Assembly (NCBI GenBank): GCA_009908405.1
Contig: JAAAPG010000200.1
Span: forward strand, 1-37,985
DNA: 37,985 nt
Direction of reading: 5' to 3'
Source: Alphaproteobacteria bacterium
GTDB lineage: Bacteria > Pseudomonadota > Alphaproteobacteria > Rhodobacterales > Rhodobacteraceae
Part shown: piece by piece, positions 26,189 to 34,525 of the stretch
Layout of the letters: each line of letters opens with the position of its first letter
Numbering within the stretch: the first letter of the stretch is position 1
Notes under the pieces: model-generated
What the model was told of the DNA's origin: nothing
The model's database searches: none
The model's input: only the letters and a program-made list of their open reading frames with translations
Translations under genes and position numbers: made by a program

Positions 26189-28453
26189 ATGCTGCGGATT
26201 CTGTCGCTTTTGCTGGTATTGATGCTCTGGGTGCCGATGCCATTCGCCCGAGCACAAGACGTGAACGTCGTCCTAAGGGCTGGTGAGCACAGGGATTTCA
26301 CGCGAATTGTGTTGTCACTGCCAGAGACCGTCTCATGGCGCTTGGAGAGAAGTGCAACATATATGGATCTGATCGTGGATGACGACTCCGTTGTATTCGA
26401 TCTTTCCAGAGCATTTGACCGCATCCCGAAAACCCGCTTACGTGCAGTCGAGCAGAACTCTTCCGGCTTACGGTTCCATTTGGGCTGCGAGTGCACGGTT
26501 CGTCGCGTGAACGGCATTGCAGGGCAAGTCGTTTTTGACTTGGTAACACCATCCGAGACACCGGTTGAAACGCTTTTTCAAACGATGCCCAACGCGACGC
26601 CGCGACCGAGGCCGCGCCCATATCTAGCAGATTCGAAGACACCATTTGTCCGAGACCAGTCCGTCGCAAAACGCGCCGGGGCGCGCCTTGCACAATTGCT
26701 TCGCGAGGAGGACATGCCGGTCGACTCGGATCGTTTTTTACTGCCCCATGTGCCTGTTGTGGTCCCCGGCTCGGAACATCGGGCCGCAAATCTCGAGGAC
26801 GAGAAGAGCAGGTCAACAGAAGCTGCCCAATCGCTCACCGACGCACTCACAAAGGCTATATCCGGCGCTGTGTCGCGCAACCTGTTGTCGGCGGAATCCC
26901 AGTTTTCAAGACAGGATCAAACCGTAACGTCCTTGCTTGCCGATTCTGCGGCCAGTCACGTCCGCTCGCAGACGTCGCGTGGCAAACTCCAGCCGGTCGA
27001 CGCAGAAAACAGGTGCGCCGAAGCCGTGACAAAGCAGGTTCCAGACTGGAGCAGCCCACCCGCAAACATTTTGCAAGAACAAGACTGGGCTGCCCTCTAT
27101 GACCCGCTCGACAGGATAGATCCGCAAACGGCCCACTCACTCGGGGTCAACCTGCTGCGCCTTGGTTTCGGAGCCGAGGCGCGCGCCCTTTTCATGATGG
27201 CACCGGCGACAGACGCAACCGACAGCTTGCAAGCCGTTTCTTATCTGCTCGACCAAGAGCCCGCACCAAACCCGGAGGTGCTTTTGCGCTTCGCCCATTG
27301 TTCCGATCTGGATGCGTTCTGGGCGTTTTTGTCTGCGCCCGAGCGCAGCGTTGGCATGGCGGACACAAGCCACAGCCTCGTGCGGGCAATCCAAGCCCTG
27401 CCCCGCGCGATGCGCGCACGGCTCGGTCCAAGTGTTGTGCAACATCTGCTGCGCAACGATGACCCCGACACAGCTGGATTGGTTCAAGCTGCAATCGCGC
27501 GTGCACACCCGGATGGCGGCAAGTCTCGGGTATCTGCCAAACCTGAACTGCTGCGTGCTTTGCCTGCACAAATGGAAACGCTCGACGCAAACTCCGCGAT
27601 GGAGCTGACCGATGACGAGCTACTGCTGTTGCTGGAAAATGCCGAGTCCCTTGAGGTCGCCGTGCCGCTGGACCTGCTCGAACACGCTGTCGAGCGCCAG
27701 TTTGCGCTTCGACGTGGCTCCATGGGGCGCACCATGGCGCAGGCAGCGGCGCGCGGCTTGGCGCGCGCCCTCGAATTCAAGGCTGCATTCGACCTGGCGA
27801 CCGCCCGCGAGTCGGACCTGTCCGACGCGACGCGCGACGCACTGCTGTCGGATCTCTACCTCCGGCTTCTCGACGACGCTGACGACACGGCTTTTGTAAC
27901 GACAGTTTTTAACTATCTGCCAAGGACCAGCGACGATTTGGAGCCCGCAGTTGTGGAAAAACTGTCGGCCCGCCTGACTGCGCTCGGCTTTGCGTCAGAA
28001 GCCAGCGCATTGCGCGCAGAACATGATGACACACCTGAATCGGATCCCGCAATTCCGGCCCCAACGGATATCCCGGACTCGACGTCGGCCGCGCGCGACA
28101 TGGGCACGGCCTTGGAAGAACCGCTTGGCTCCCAACTCGCTTCAGCGCCAATCTTGCAAAGCGACGCATCTCAACCGGCGCCTACCGACACGGCACGGGG
28201 CGCAACTGTGCCCCAAACCGCCCGCACCGCGTCAGTGGAGGATAATCTCCCCGTCAGCGCGGTCGATGTATCGGGCCAGACCGCGCCTGTGCCCCCCCCC
28301 GGCGGGCCCGACATCACAACATTCGATCAAGGCTCGGACGCTGTTCCAACCGATACGCAAGACGAGGGGCTTTTGACCCAAGGCCGGTCCATCCTGCGCG
28401 ACGCCGAGGCACTGCGGGCGCAACTGAACACGCTTCTGGACGCGGGTCCTTAG
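26189..28453 (+). CDS. Large exported protein downstream of motA, unknown function
   Basis: 754 residues, 3 nt after the motA stop. A clear signal peptide (1-22, ending FARAQD) precedes a beta-rich AMIN-like segment (about 25-115: FTRIVLSLPETVSW, TYMDLIVDDDSVVFDL). AMIN domains bind murein. Residues about 300-590 look like helical repeats; the C-terminal 120 residues are low-complexity Pro/Thr/Ala-rich with two DT-rich stretches. No family name can be given. Its place after motA recalls MotC, a periplasmic motor protein in rhizobia, but I see no clear MotC motif, so this is inference from position only. Confidence 0.78.
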   Translation: MLRILSLLLVLMLWVPMPFARAQDVNVVLRAGEHRDFTRIVLSLPETVSWRLERSATYMDLIVDDDSVVFDLSRAFDRIPKTRLRAVEQNSSGLRFHLGCECTVRRVNGIAGQVVFDLVTPSETPVETLFQTMPNATPRPRPRPYLADSKTPFVRDQSVAKRAGARLAQLLREEDMPVDSDRFLLPHVPVVVPGSEHRAANLEDEKSRSTEAAQSLTDALTKAISGAVSRNLLSAESQFSRQDQTVTSLLADSAASHVRSQTSRGKLQPVDAENRCAEAVTKQVPDWSSPPANILQEQDWAALYDPLDRIDPQTAHSLGVNLLRLGFGAEARALFMMAPATDATDSLQAVSYLLDQEPAPNPEVLLRFAHCSDLDAFWAFLSAPERSVGMADTSHSLVRAIQALPRAMRARLGPSVVQHLLRNDDPDTAGLVQAAIARAHPDGGKSRVSAKPELLRALPAQMETLDANSAMELTDDELLLLLENAESLEVAVPLDLLEHAVERQFALRRGSMGRTMAQAAARGLARALEFKAAFDLATARESDLSDATRDALLSDLYLRLLDDADDTAFVTTVFNYLPRTSDDLEPAVVEKLSARLTALGFASEASALRAEHDDTPESDPAIPAPTDIPDSTSAARDMGTALEEPLGSQLASAPILQSDASQPAPTDTARGATVPQTARTASVEDNLPVSAVDVSGQTAPVPPPGGPDITTFDQGSDAVPTDTQDEGLLTQGRSILRDAEALRAQLNTLLDAGP

Positions 28454-28460
28454 TCAGCAC

Positions 28461-28493
28461 GTCACGCCGAGGCGCCGCAGAAACGCCCGTGAC
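28461..28493. terminator. Weak hairpin between converging genes
   Basis: GTCACG (28461-28466) pairs with CGTGAC (28488-28493), and GGCG/CGCC pair inside. No U-tract follows on either strand, so a terminator function is doubtful. It lies between the motA-linked gene and nadK. Confidence 0.3.
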
Positions 28494-28508
28494 ACACCCA
28501 CGCCTCGT

Positions 28509-29270
28509 CTAGACGAATTGTTCTCGGATCAGCCGCTCTTCCAGACCGTGACCCGGGTCGAACAACAACCTGTGAACAATATCCTCGCGCGAGGTGATAT
28601 CCACGGACACGACGTTTCGGACTGATCGGCTATCGGCATCTGCCATGACAGGGCGTTTGTCAGGTTCTACCACCTCGAAGCGGACGGCGCTGGATTTGGG
28701 CAGAAGTGCGCCGCGCCAGCGCCTTGGACGAAACGCTGCAACAGGGGTCAGCGCCATCACGTCGGACCCTACCGGCAAGATCGGGCCATGCGCAGAATAA
28801 TTATACGCCGTGGAGCCGGCGGGGGTGCTGAGCATTGCGCCATCGCATACCAGTTCCGGCAGTCGTTCGCGGCCATCTATCAGGATACGCAACTTGGCGG
28901 CCTGCGCCCCTTGACGCAAGAGCGAGACTTCATTGATCGCCAAGGCCTGCGAAAACGACCCGTCCATGCGCTCTGCGTGCATTTCCAAAGGGTTCAACAA
29001 GGCCGTTTCAGCGATTGCCAGCCGGTCGTGCAGATTGTCGCGCGCATAGGCATTCATCAAGAATCCAACGGTTCCGCGGTTCATGCCATAGACCGGCAAA
29101 TCAATATGTTGCGTCGCATGCAGGGTCTGCAGCATGAACCCGTCGCCCCCGAGCGCGACGATCACGTCTGCCTTGTCCAGCGGAACATTGCCGTAGAAAT
29201 CCGTCAATTCAGCCAAAGCGGCCTGCGGCGAGTCTACCGAGCTGGCGACGAAGGCGATCTTTCGGGTCAT
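28509..29270 (-). CDS. nadK: NAD kinase
   Basis: Phosphorylates NAD to NADP. 253 residues from the ATG at 29270, preceded by GGAGGAG at 8 nt; an upstream in-frame extension to 29546 overlaps glyA on the other strand and lacks support. The GGDG motif ([13 protein letters not shown], about 38-50), the NEV segment (about 122-125) and the [18 protein letters not shown] nucleotide-binding loop (about 152-169) are all present. Stands divergent from glyA. Confidence 0.95.
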   Translation of the reverse strand: MTRKIAFVASSVDSPQAALAELTDFYGNVPLDKADVIVALGGDGFMLQTLHATQHIDLPVYGMNRGTVGFLMNAYARDNLHDRLAIAETALLNPLEMHAERMDGSFSQALAINEVSLLRQGAQAAKLRILIDGRERLPELVCDGAMLSTPAGSTAYNYSAHGPILPVGSDVMALTPVAAFRPRRWRGALLPKSSAVRFEVVEPDKRPVMADADSRSVRNVVSVDITSREDIVHRLLFDPGHGLEERLIREQFV

Positions 29271-29469
29271 GGCGACGCTCCTCCATTTGCGCGATCCGCG
29301 GGATGTCACCTGCAAAGGGGTCGCTTGGCAAGCACTTGATGACCGGTTGCGCCGCTCGACACCGCGCTCCGGCGTCGGGGTTGCGGCGAAATGCGGCGCA
29401 AACAAGCCTTCCAAGGCGGCGGCACATGCTCTAAGGAAGCAGCATCCCAACCCTTTGCCGGAGGCCGCC

Positions 29470-30765
29470 ATGGATATCACGACCCGCGATACAGGCTTTT
29501 TCACTGAAACGCTCGACACTCGCGATGAAGACCTATTCGCGGCCATGCAGCAGGAATTGGGACGTCAGCGCGACGAGATCGAACTGATCGCGTCGGAAAA
29601 TATCGTGTCCGCCGCCGTGATGCAGGCGCAAGGCTCCGTGTTGACCAACAAGTATGCCGAAGGGTATCCGGGCCGACGCTATTACGGCGGTTGCCAGTTT
29701 GTCGATATCGCCGAGAACCTGGCGATAGAGCGCGCCTGCAAGCTGTTCGACTGCGCTTTTGCGAATGTGCAGCCCAACTCGGGCAGCCAGGCCAACCAGG
29801 GCGTGTTCACGGCACTTCTGAAACCGGGCGAGACCATCCTGGGCATGAGCCTGGATGCAGGCGGGCACCTGACCCACGGCGCCAGGCCCAACCAGTCGGG
29901 CAAGTGGTTCAACGCCGTGCAGTACGGGGTGCGCGAAGGCGATTACGCGATCGACTATGACCAGATCCAGGCGCTGGCCACCGAACATCAACCCAAGATG
30001 CTGATCGCAGGCGGCTCCGCCATTCCGCGCGTGATCGACTTTGCCCGGATGCGCCAGATTGCCGACAGCGTCGGTGCGTATCTGCTGGTGGATATGGCGC
30101 ATTTCGCGGGGCTTGTCGCGGCGGGCCTGTATCCCAGCCCCTTCCCCCACGCGCATGTCGCCACCACGACCACGCACAAAACCCTGCGCGGCCCGCGCGG
30201 CGGCATGATCCTCACCAATGACGAGTCGATTGCGAAGAAGTGCAACTCGGCCATTTTCCCCGGCATTCAGGGCGGCCCGCTGATGCATGTCATCGCCGCA
30301 AAGGCCGTGGCATTCGGCGAGGCGCTGCGCCCCGGGTTTCGTGACTACCAAAAGCAGGTGATCGCCAACGCGCAAGCCATGGCCGACCAGTTGGAAAAGG
30401 GCGGCCTTGCGACCGTGACGGGCGGGACCGACACGCATTTGCTGCTGGTGGACCTGCGTCCGAAAGGCGTGAAAGGCAACGCGACCGAGACGGCGTTGGG
30501 CCGCGCGCATATCACCTGCAACAAGAACGGCATCCCGTTCGACACCGAAAGCCCGATGGTCACAAGCGGCATCCGTCTTGGCACACCTGCTGGCACAACG
30601 CGCGGCTTTGCCGAGGCCGAATTCCGTCAGATCGCGGACTGGATCGTCGCGGTGGTCGACGGGCTGGCGGCCAACGGCGAAGACGGGAACGCCGAGGTGG
30701 AAGCGCGGGTCAAGGCCGAGGTGGCCGAACTTTGCGCCCGGTTCCCGATCTACCCGCAGCCTTGA
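29470..30765 (+). CDS. glyA: Serine hydroxymethyltransferase
   Basis: PLP enzyme converting serine and tetrahydrofolate to glycine and methylene-THF. 431 residues from the ATG at 29470, where GGAGG lies 5 nt before the codon. ASENIVS (41-47), [15 protein letters not shown] (60-74) and the PLP lysine K237 in [14 protein letters not shown] are clear. An upstream in-frame extension overlapping nadK is not counted. No glycine or folate riboswitch is seen in the 199-bp gap. Confidence 0.97.
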   Translation: MDITTRDTGFFTETLDTRDEDLFAAMQQELGRQRDEIELIASENIVSAAVMQAQGSVLTNKYAEGYPGRRYYGGCQFVDIAENLAIERACKLFDCAFANVQPNSGSQANQGVFTALLKPGETILGMSLDAGGHLTHGARPNQSGKWFNAVQYGVREGDYAIDYDQIQALATEHQPKMLIAGGSAIPRVIDFARMRQIADSVGAYLLVDMAHFAGLVAAGLYPSPFPHAHVATTTTHKTLRGPRGGMILTNDESIAKKCNSAIFPGIQGGPLMHVIAAKAVAFGEALRPGFRDYQKQVIANAQAMADQLEKGGLATVTGGTDTHLLLVDLRPKGVKGNATETALGRAHITCNKNGIPFDTESPMVTSGIRLGTPAGTTRGFAEAEFRQIADWIVAVVDGLAANGEDGNAEVEARVKAEVAELCARFPIYPQP

Positions 30766-30782
30766 TGCAGCCTTGATGCAGC
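30756..30782 (+). repeat. 11-bp tandem duplication at the glyA/hydrolase junction
   Basis: GCAGCCTTGAT is repeated exactly (30756-30766, 30767-30777) and followed by GCAGC. Each unit carries a TGATG, so the glyA stop overlaps one ATG, and the hydrolase start is the ATG of the second unit, 11 bp later and in another frame. Confidence 0.85.
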
Positions 30783-31543
30783 TTGCGCAGGTCAGCCATG
30801 GTACTGCAGGGGCGGCACCGCCCCTGTTGGTCGTGCATGGCCTGTTCGGATCGGCCCGAAACTGGGGTGCGATCGCCAAGCGGTTGGCCAGTGATCGCCA
30901 CGTGATCGCGGTCGATATGCGCAACCATGGCGACAGCCCCTGGGACGATGCGCAGGACTACCCTGCCATGGCGGAGGATCTGGCGAAGCTTGTCAGCGAA
31001 CATGGCCAGCCGATGGATGTGCTCGGTCACTCCATGGGGGGCAAGGCCGCGATGATGCTCGCACTTGCGCGACCGGATCTGGTCAACCGCCTGCTTGTCG
31101 CGGATATCGCGCCGGTCGTTTACGCGCACACGCAACGTCCGTTGGTTGCCGCGATGCGTGGCTTGGATGTGAGCAAGCTCTCATCGCGCGCCGAAGCCGA
31201 CGCGGCACTGGCCGAGAGTGTCGCTGACCCCGGCGTGCGCGCGTTCCTGTTGCAGTCGCTGGACCTGCGCGCGACGCCGCCACGGTGGCGGCTGAACCTG
31301 GACGCACTCGACCGCGAGATGGACAAGATCACGGGCTGGCCTGACCGGGTCGACGGCAAATTCGACGGTCCCGCCCTGTTCCTGAGCGGTGCCAAATCGG
31401 ATTACCTGCTGCCAGAGCACCGCCCGGCGATCAAAGCGCTGTTTGCGGACGCGAAATTCGCCAAGATCCCGGATGCGGGCCATTGGCTGCACGCCGAGAA
31501 TCCGCGCGCGTTCGAGCAAACCGCGCGCGCGTGGTTCGATTAA
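30776..31543 (+). CDS. Alpha/beta-fold hydrolase (YbfF-like esterase)
   Basis: 255 residues. The oxyanion part LLVVHGLFGSARNWG (about 17-31) is followed by VDMRNHGDSP, the nucleophile elbow GHSMGG (S86) and a C-terminal DAGHWLHAENP with the catalytic His; this is the pattern of small esterases such as YbfF. The substrate is not known. It begins 11 nt after the glyA stop without a strong Shine-Dalgarno, within the duplicated junction, and probably depends on glyA translation. Confidence 0.85.
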   Translation: MQLAQVSHGTAGAAPPLLVVHGLFGSARNWGAIAKRLASDRHVIAVDMRNHGDSPWDDAQDYPAMAEDLAKLVSEHGQPMDVLGHSMGGKAAMMLALARPDLVNRLLVADIAPVVYAHTQRPLVAAMRGLDVSKLSSRAEADAALAESVADPGVRAFLLQSLDLRATPPRWRLNLDALDREMDKITGWPDRVDGKFDGPALFLSGAKSDYLLPEHRPAIKALFADAKFAKIPDAGHWLHAENPRAFEQTARAWFD

Positions 31544-31546
31544 CGG

Positions 31547-31738
31547 TTACGCGGATTCGTTGGCAAGGATCATCTTGGCAACGATCCAGCTGGCTACCAG
31601 CCCGACGACCGTCCCCGCAGCGGCCCATGCCAGGATCGGGTTCAGCGTGTCCTGCCCGATCACCAGCGCGATCACGACGCCGATCCCGGCGCAGGTCGCC
31701 CCGGCGATACTGAAGATAAGCGAAAACAGGCGGAACAT
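31547..31738 (-). CDS. Small two-TM membrane protein
   Basis: 63 residues with two hydrophobic segments, about 3-23 (RLFSLIFSIAGATCAGIGVV) and 36-56, and a GAGGAG box before the ATG at 31738. Similar short Rhodobacterales proteins are often labelled CTP synthetase, for which I see no basis in the sequence. Converges with the hydrolase gene 3 nt away. Confidence 0.75.
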   Translation of the reverse strand: MFRLFSLIFSIAGATCAGIGVVIALVIGQDTLNPILAWAAAGTVVGLVASWIVAKMILANESA

Positions 31739-31817
31739 GGCGACACTCCTCGGTTCGTGTATGTGGCAGAAGACTAGCAATTCGAACGTCAACCCGCCTT
31801 GATCTGGCGCAAACTGG

Positions 31818-32123
31818 TCACGTTTTGCAATCGAGGCGCGCGCGCAAGACGCCGATATCCCCGTCCACGCTATCGGGCCGCAAGCCGCAGCCCGTCGCGT
31901 CGCGCATCGCCTGCATCAGCGTTTCGCGCAACTGTCCCTTGTCGGCGTGTTTGGCAAAGCCGTGGCGAATAGCCTCGACCCGGTCATCGGCGCGCCAGAC
32001 GGTGATATCGTACCCCCCGCGCGTCAGGCGAACCGGCTCCGCCGCGCCCAGCAAGGGCGACGGGCTATCGCAGGCCGCGAGCGCCAAGACACATGCAAGA
32101 ATGGAAAGAGGATAAGTTCGCAT
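31818..32123 (-). CDS. Small lipoprotein
   Basis: 101 residues. Signal peptide with lipobox LALAAC, C18 followed by DSPS, so it should be anchored in a membrane. The mature part has no recognised domain and ends RARLDCKT, with cysteines at about 79 and 99 that could form a disulfide. A perfect CtrA-type box sits 25 bp before its start. Confidence 0.8.
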   Translation of the reverse strand: MRTYPLSILACVLALAACDSPSPLLGAAEPVRLTRGGYDITVWRADDRVEAIRHGFAKHADKGQLRETLMQAMRDATGCGLRPDSVDGDIGVLRARLDCKT

Positions 32124-32147
32124 GCCGCGATCGTGGTCTGAAAGCGG

Positions 32148-32162
32148 TTAACAAGCCCTTAA
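32148..32162. promoter_or_regulatory. Perfect CtrA-type box upstream of the lipoprotein gene
   Basis: TTAA-N7-TTAA without mismatch (32148-32151 and 32159-32162), 25 bp before the lipoprotein ATG. It is the best such match I found in the window and lies in non-coding sequence. Confidence 0.6.
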
Positions 32163-32249
32163 TACCGCCCGGCTCCGGGGGCAAAAAGCGGTTCGTGTCA
32201 AAAAACCAGCCCGGCCACGCCCACTCGGGAGGCGCCGGATCCCCGCCTG

Positions 32250-32963
32250 GAAATTGCGTGTCGCCCCAAGCGACAGCTTGATGTTGTTATAACTGCGCGT
32301 CGGCACATTGCTTTTTTGCTGTTCCAACACGACCTTGACCATCGGGGCAAATCCGCCGTTTCCAGGTGCCGCCCAGGCCAAGTTCCACCCCTGTCGCGCG
32401 CTCCACCTGCGGCAAGGGCAGCACCAAGTCGCCGCCAATATCGACGTGGCGCTGCCCGCAGCGGCGCCACGGGTTGGATTGCGGCACCATCGCGATCCGT
32501 GCCTGTCCGCGCCAAGTGTTACGCGTATCCATGGCGGCCAGGTATTCCTGCACCGCCTGTATCTCGCCAAGTGTCCGCTCTCCGGACAAGGCATCGTCGA
32601 AATGATGCCGCGCGCGCGCTTGGGCTTCGGTCAAAAACAGCGCGCGAGCCAGTTCCAGTCGAAAGCGGCCATTGGCGGGGCGCTGCGATACCAACTTCTC
32701 CAGCAGCGGTAGCGCGGCGCGCGGAGCGCCTGTTGCAAATGCACCAAGGCTTGTTGCAATTCTGCGGCATCCGCGGGATCTGGCGCGTCATCGTTTGGCG
32801 CGACGCCCTGTGACAGCGCCACGTGCCCTGTTGGCTGGCCCTGCCCCGGCTGCCGAGCATGGCCTCACCCCGCGCCCATGACAAGCACAAGGCTTGCCGC
32901 CCGCTGCATCCCGGTCAATCCCGTCAAAATCCGCTCGATCCGATTGGCGCTCTGACGGCGCAT
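32250..32963 (-). pseudogene. Decayed Slam-like outer-membrane protein gene (DUF560-type)
   Basis: The remains of a surface lipoprotein assembly modifier-like gene. It starts with a plausible signal peptide (MRRQSANRIERILTG... to VMGAG) that runs in frame into a TGA at 32865-32867; the same frame then continues as GHARQPGQGQPTGHV and ALVHLQQAL. Near 32725 the frame shifts into RPANGRFRLELARALFL...FDDALSGE...EYLAAMDTR, the TPR-like part typical of the family, and near 32340 it shifts again into LSLGATRNF, a beta-barrel-like ending. The total is roughly 710 bp against about 1.4 kb expected, so most of the barrel is deleted. Family assignment is by pattern; decay is directly visible. Confidence 0.68.
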
Positions 32964-33025
32964 CTCGATCACGATCGATAGAGATTAACCAACAAGTCAA
33001 CATTCCGGGCCGAACCGCCCACGGC

Positions 33026-33040
33026 TTAACGGTTCTTGAA
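33026..33040. promoter_or_regulatory. CtrA-like site upstream of the PilZ gene
   Basis: TTAA-N7-TGAA, one mismatch, ends 50 bp before the PilZ gene. PilZ genes are often in the CtrA regulon of alphaproteobacteria, but one mismatch in non-coding DNA can arise by chance. Confidence 0.35.
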
Positions 33041-33090
33041 CCACCCATGGGCTTTTCTTGTAGCAGATCAGGCACAAACCGGGGGTCAAG

Positions 33091-33417
33091 ATGCGACAAG
33101 CCAAACGAATACGGACAACCGCCGCGGTGGCGCTCATTCGAAATGGACAGCGGGAAACGGCGCATCTATGCGATTATTCGCGAGACGGGGTCTGCCTGCA
33201 AGGGGTGCGCGGCGTGATGGCGGGCGATGTCCTGGAACTGCATTGCAAGGGCGCGCGCATCGGTGTCGAGGTGCGTTGGCTGCGCGCGAACCACGCTGGC
33301 ATGTGCTTTTTGCCGGATGGGCGTCCAAGCGAAAAGGCGCGCTTTCTGGCGGCCATTTCCCGCGGCGCAAAGCCAGCCCAAGCGGCGCGCATCTTCGGGT
33401 TTTCGGAACTGGCATAA
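33091..33417 (+). CDS. PilZ-domain protein, probable c-di-GMP receptor
   Basis: 108 residues forming one PilZ domain: the RxxxR switch as RQAKR (2-6), DYSRDG (28-33) as the D/NxSxxG motif, and a closing barrel with VRWLRANHAGMCFL (about 61-74). These are the residues that bind c-di-GMP. The protein is stand-alone, so it probably acts on a partner such as motor or exopolysaccharide machinery. A GGGGG-type box lies before the ATG. Confidence 0.87.
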   Translation: MRQAKRIRTTAAVALIRNGQRETAHLCDYSRDGVCLQGVRGVMAGDVLELHCKGARIGVEVRWLRANHAGMCFLPDGRPSEKARFLAAISRGAKPAQAARIFGFSELA

Positions 33418-33512
33418 GGTCCGGTTGGCGGCAATGGCACGCGATGCGGCGCGCCCGAAACGCGCGCCGAGCTCAGCTTCGCAAGCCGCCGCCGGAGCGG
33501 GCACGCTGTTTT

Positions 33513-34421
33513 TCAGCCCGTGTTCTCCGCGTCATGGACTGCCCTTTCCAGATATGCCACCTGCCGGCGCACCCCCTCTGCCAGTGCATCGGCAAAGCGC
33601 GCAAGGCGCATGTTGCGTCGGTCATCGGCATGGCGGATCAGGTAGAACGCGCGCGTCAAGTGAAACTGGTCCACCAGCACGCGCCGCAGATCGGGCGCGT
33701 GGCCCAAGGCAAAATCATGCACCACCCCCAGCCCGGCACCATGGCACAGCAGGTTCAATTGCACCGGGACCGAATTGGAAGTCACTTGCGCCGTTGGCAG
33801 GTCCAGCCGCGCAAGGTAATCCAGTTCGCGGTCGAAAATCATATCTGGAATATACCCGACCAGCCGATGCTCTCGAAGATCGGACAGCCGCGCCACGGGT
33901 CCGTGTTGCGCAAGATAGGCCCGTGTCGCCGCAAAATGCAGGTGATATTCGGTTATCTTGCGCACGTCCAGACGCTGGGCTTGCGGAGCGGATACACCGA
34001 TGGCCATATCCGCTTCGCGGCGCGACAGGTTGAACAGGCGTGGCAGGGCGACGATCTGAACCTCCAGCGCGGGATGGTCCGCACAGATCTGCGCGATGAC
34101 CTGTGGCAGCAGGTAATTCGCGCAGCCATCGGGCGCGCCCAGCCGGATCTGGCCGCTCAACCCCTGCCCCGGCGCACCCGGCGCTTCGGCCGCGCGCAAA
34201 TGCGCTTGCGCGGCCTCTATATGCGGCAGCAGGCGCAGGCCCTCTTCCGTCAGCGCATAGCCTTGGTGCGAGCGTTGGAACAACCGCCGCTCGAGCCGCG
34301 TTTCCAGCCGAGAGACGCGGCGACCGACGGTCGCCGGGTCCATCTTCAACACTTGCCCCGCGCGCCCAAGGCTTGCCGCCCGCGCGAGCGCCAGAAAGAC
34401 GCGCATATCGTCCCAATCCAT
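33513..34421 (-). CDS. LysR-family transcriptional regulator, divergent from mmsA
   Basis: 302 residues from the ATG at 34421 (a TTG at 34439 is in frame but less likely). N-terminal winged helix-turn-helix (MDWDDMRVFLALARAASL, then GRAGQVLKMDPATVGRRVSRLE) and a C-terminal LysR substrate-binding domain with RREADMAIGVS and GLGVVHDFALG. The divergent position and shared palindromes suggest it controls mmsA in response to a valine-pathway metabolite; this is inference from position. Confidence 0.9.
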   Translation of the reverse strand: MDWDDMRVFLALARAASLGRAGQVLKMDPATVGRRVSRLETRLERRLFQRSHQGYALTEEGLRLLPHIEAAQAHLRAAEAPGAPGQGLSGQIRLGAPDGCANYLLPQVIAQICADHPALEVQIVALPRLFNLSRREADMAIGVSAPQAQRLDVRKITEYHLHFAATRAYLAQHGPVARLSDLREHRLVGYIPDMIFDRELDYLARLDLPTAQVTSNSVPVQLNLLCHGAGLGVVHDFALGHAPDLRRVLVDQFHLTRAFYLIRHADDRRNMRLARFADALAEGVRRQVAYLERAVHDAENTG

Positions 34422-34433
34422 CTGCCCGAACCC

Positions 34434-34466
34434 TTGCAAATTTGCAATACTGCATTGGTATATTGC
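34434..34466. promoter_or_regulatory. LysR-type operator candidates between the regulator and mmsA
   Basis: TTGCAAATTTGCAA is a perfect 14-bp palindrome (34434-34447). Overlapping it, GCAATA (34444-34449) and TATTGC (34461-34466) form an inverted repeat with 11 bp between, the T-N11-A geometry of LysR boxes. Confidence 0.55.
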
Positions 34467-34525
34467 GCCTTCCCAAGGCGAAAACGCAAGGATACTCTAC
34501 GCCCGAACAGCGATTGGAGGACGCG

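Noticed and set aside
29271-29469. Glycine or folate riboswitch upstream of glyA
   Set aside because: The gap is short, GC-rich and lacks recognisable riboswitch cores; the divergent nadK start takes up one end.
31547-31738. Labelling the two-TM small protein as a CTP synthetase
   Set aside because: 63 residues of membrane segments cannot hold the synthase or glutaminase domains; the label seems to be an inherited misannotation.
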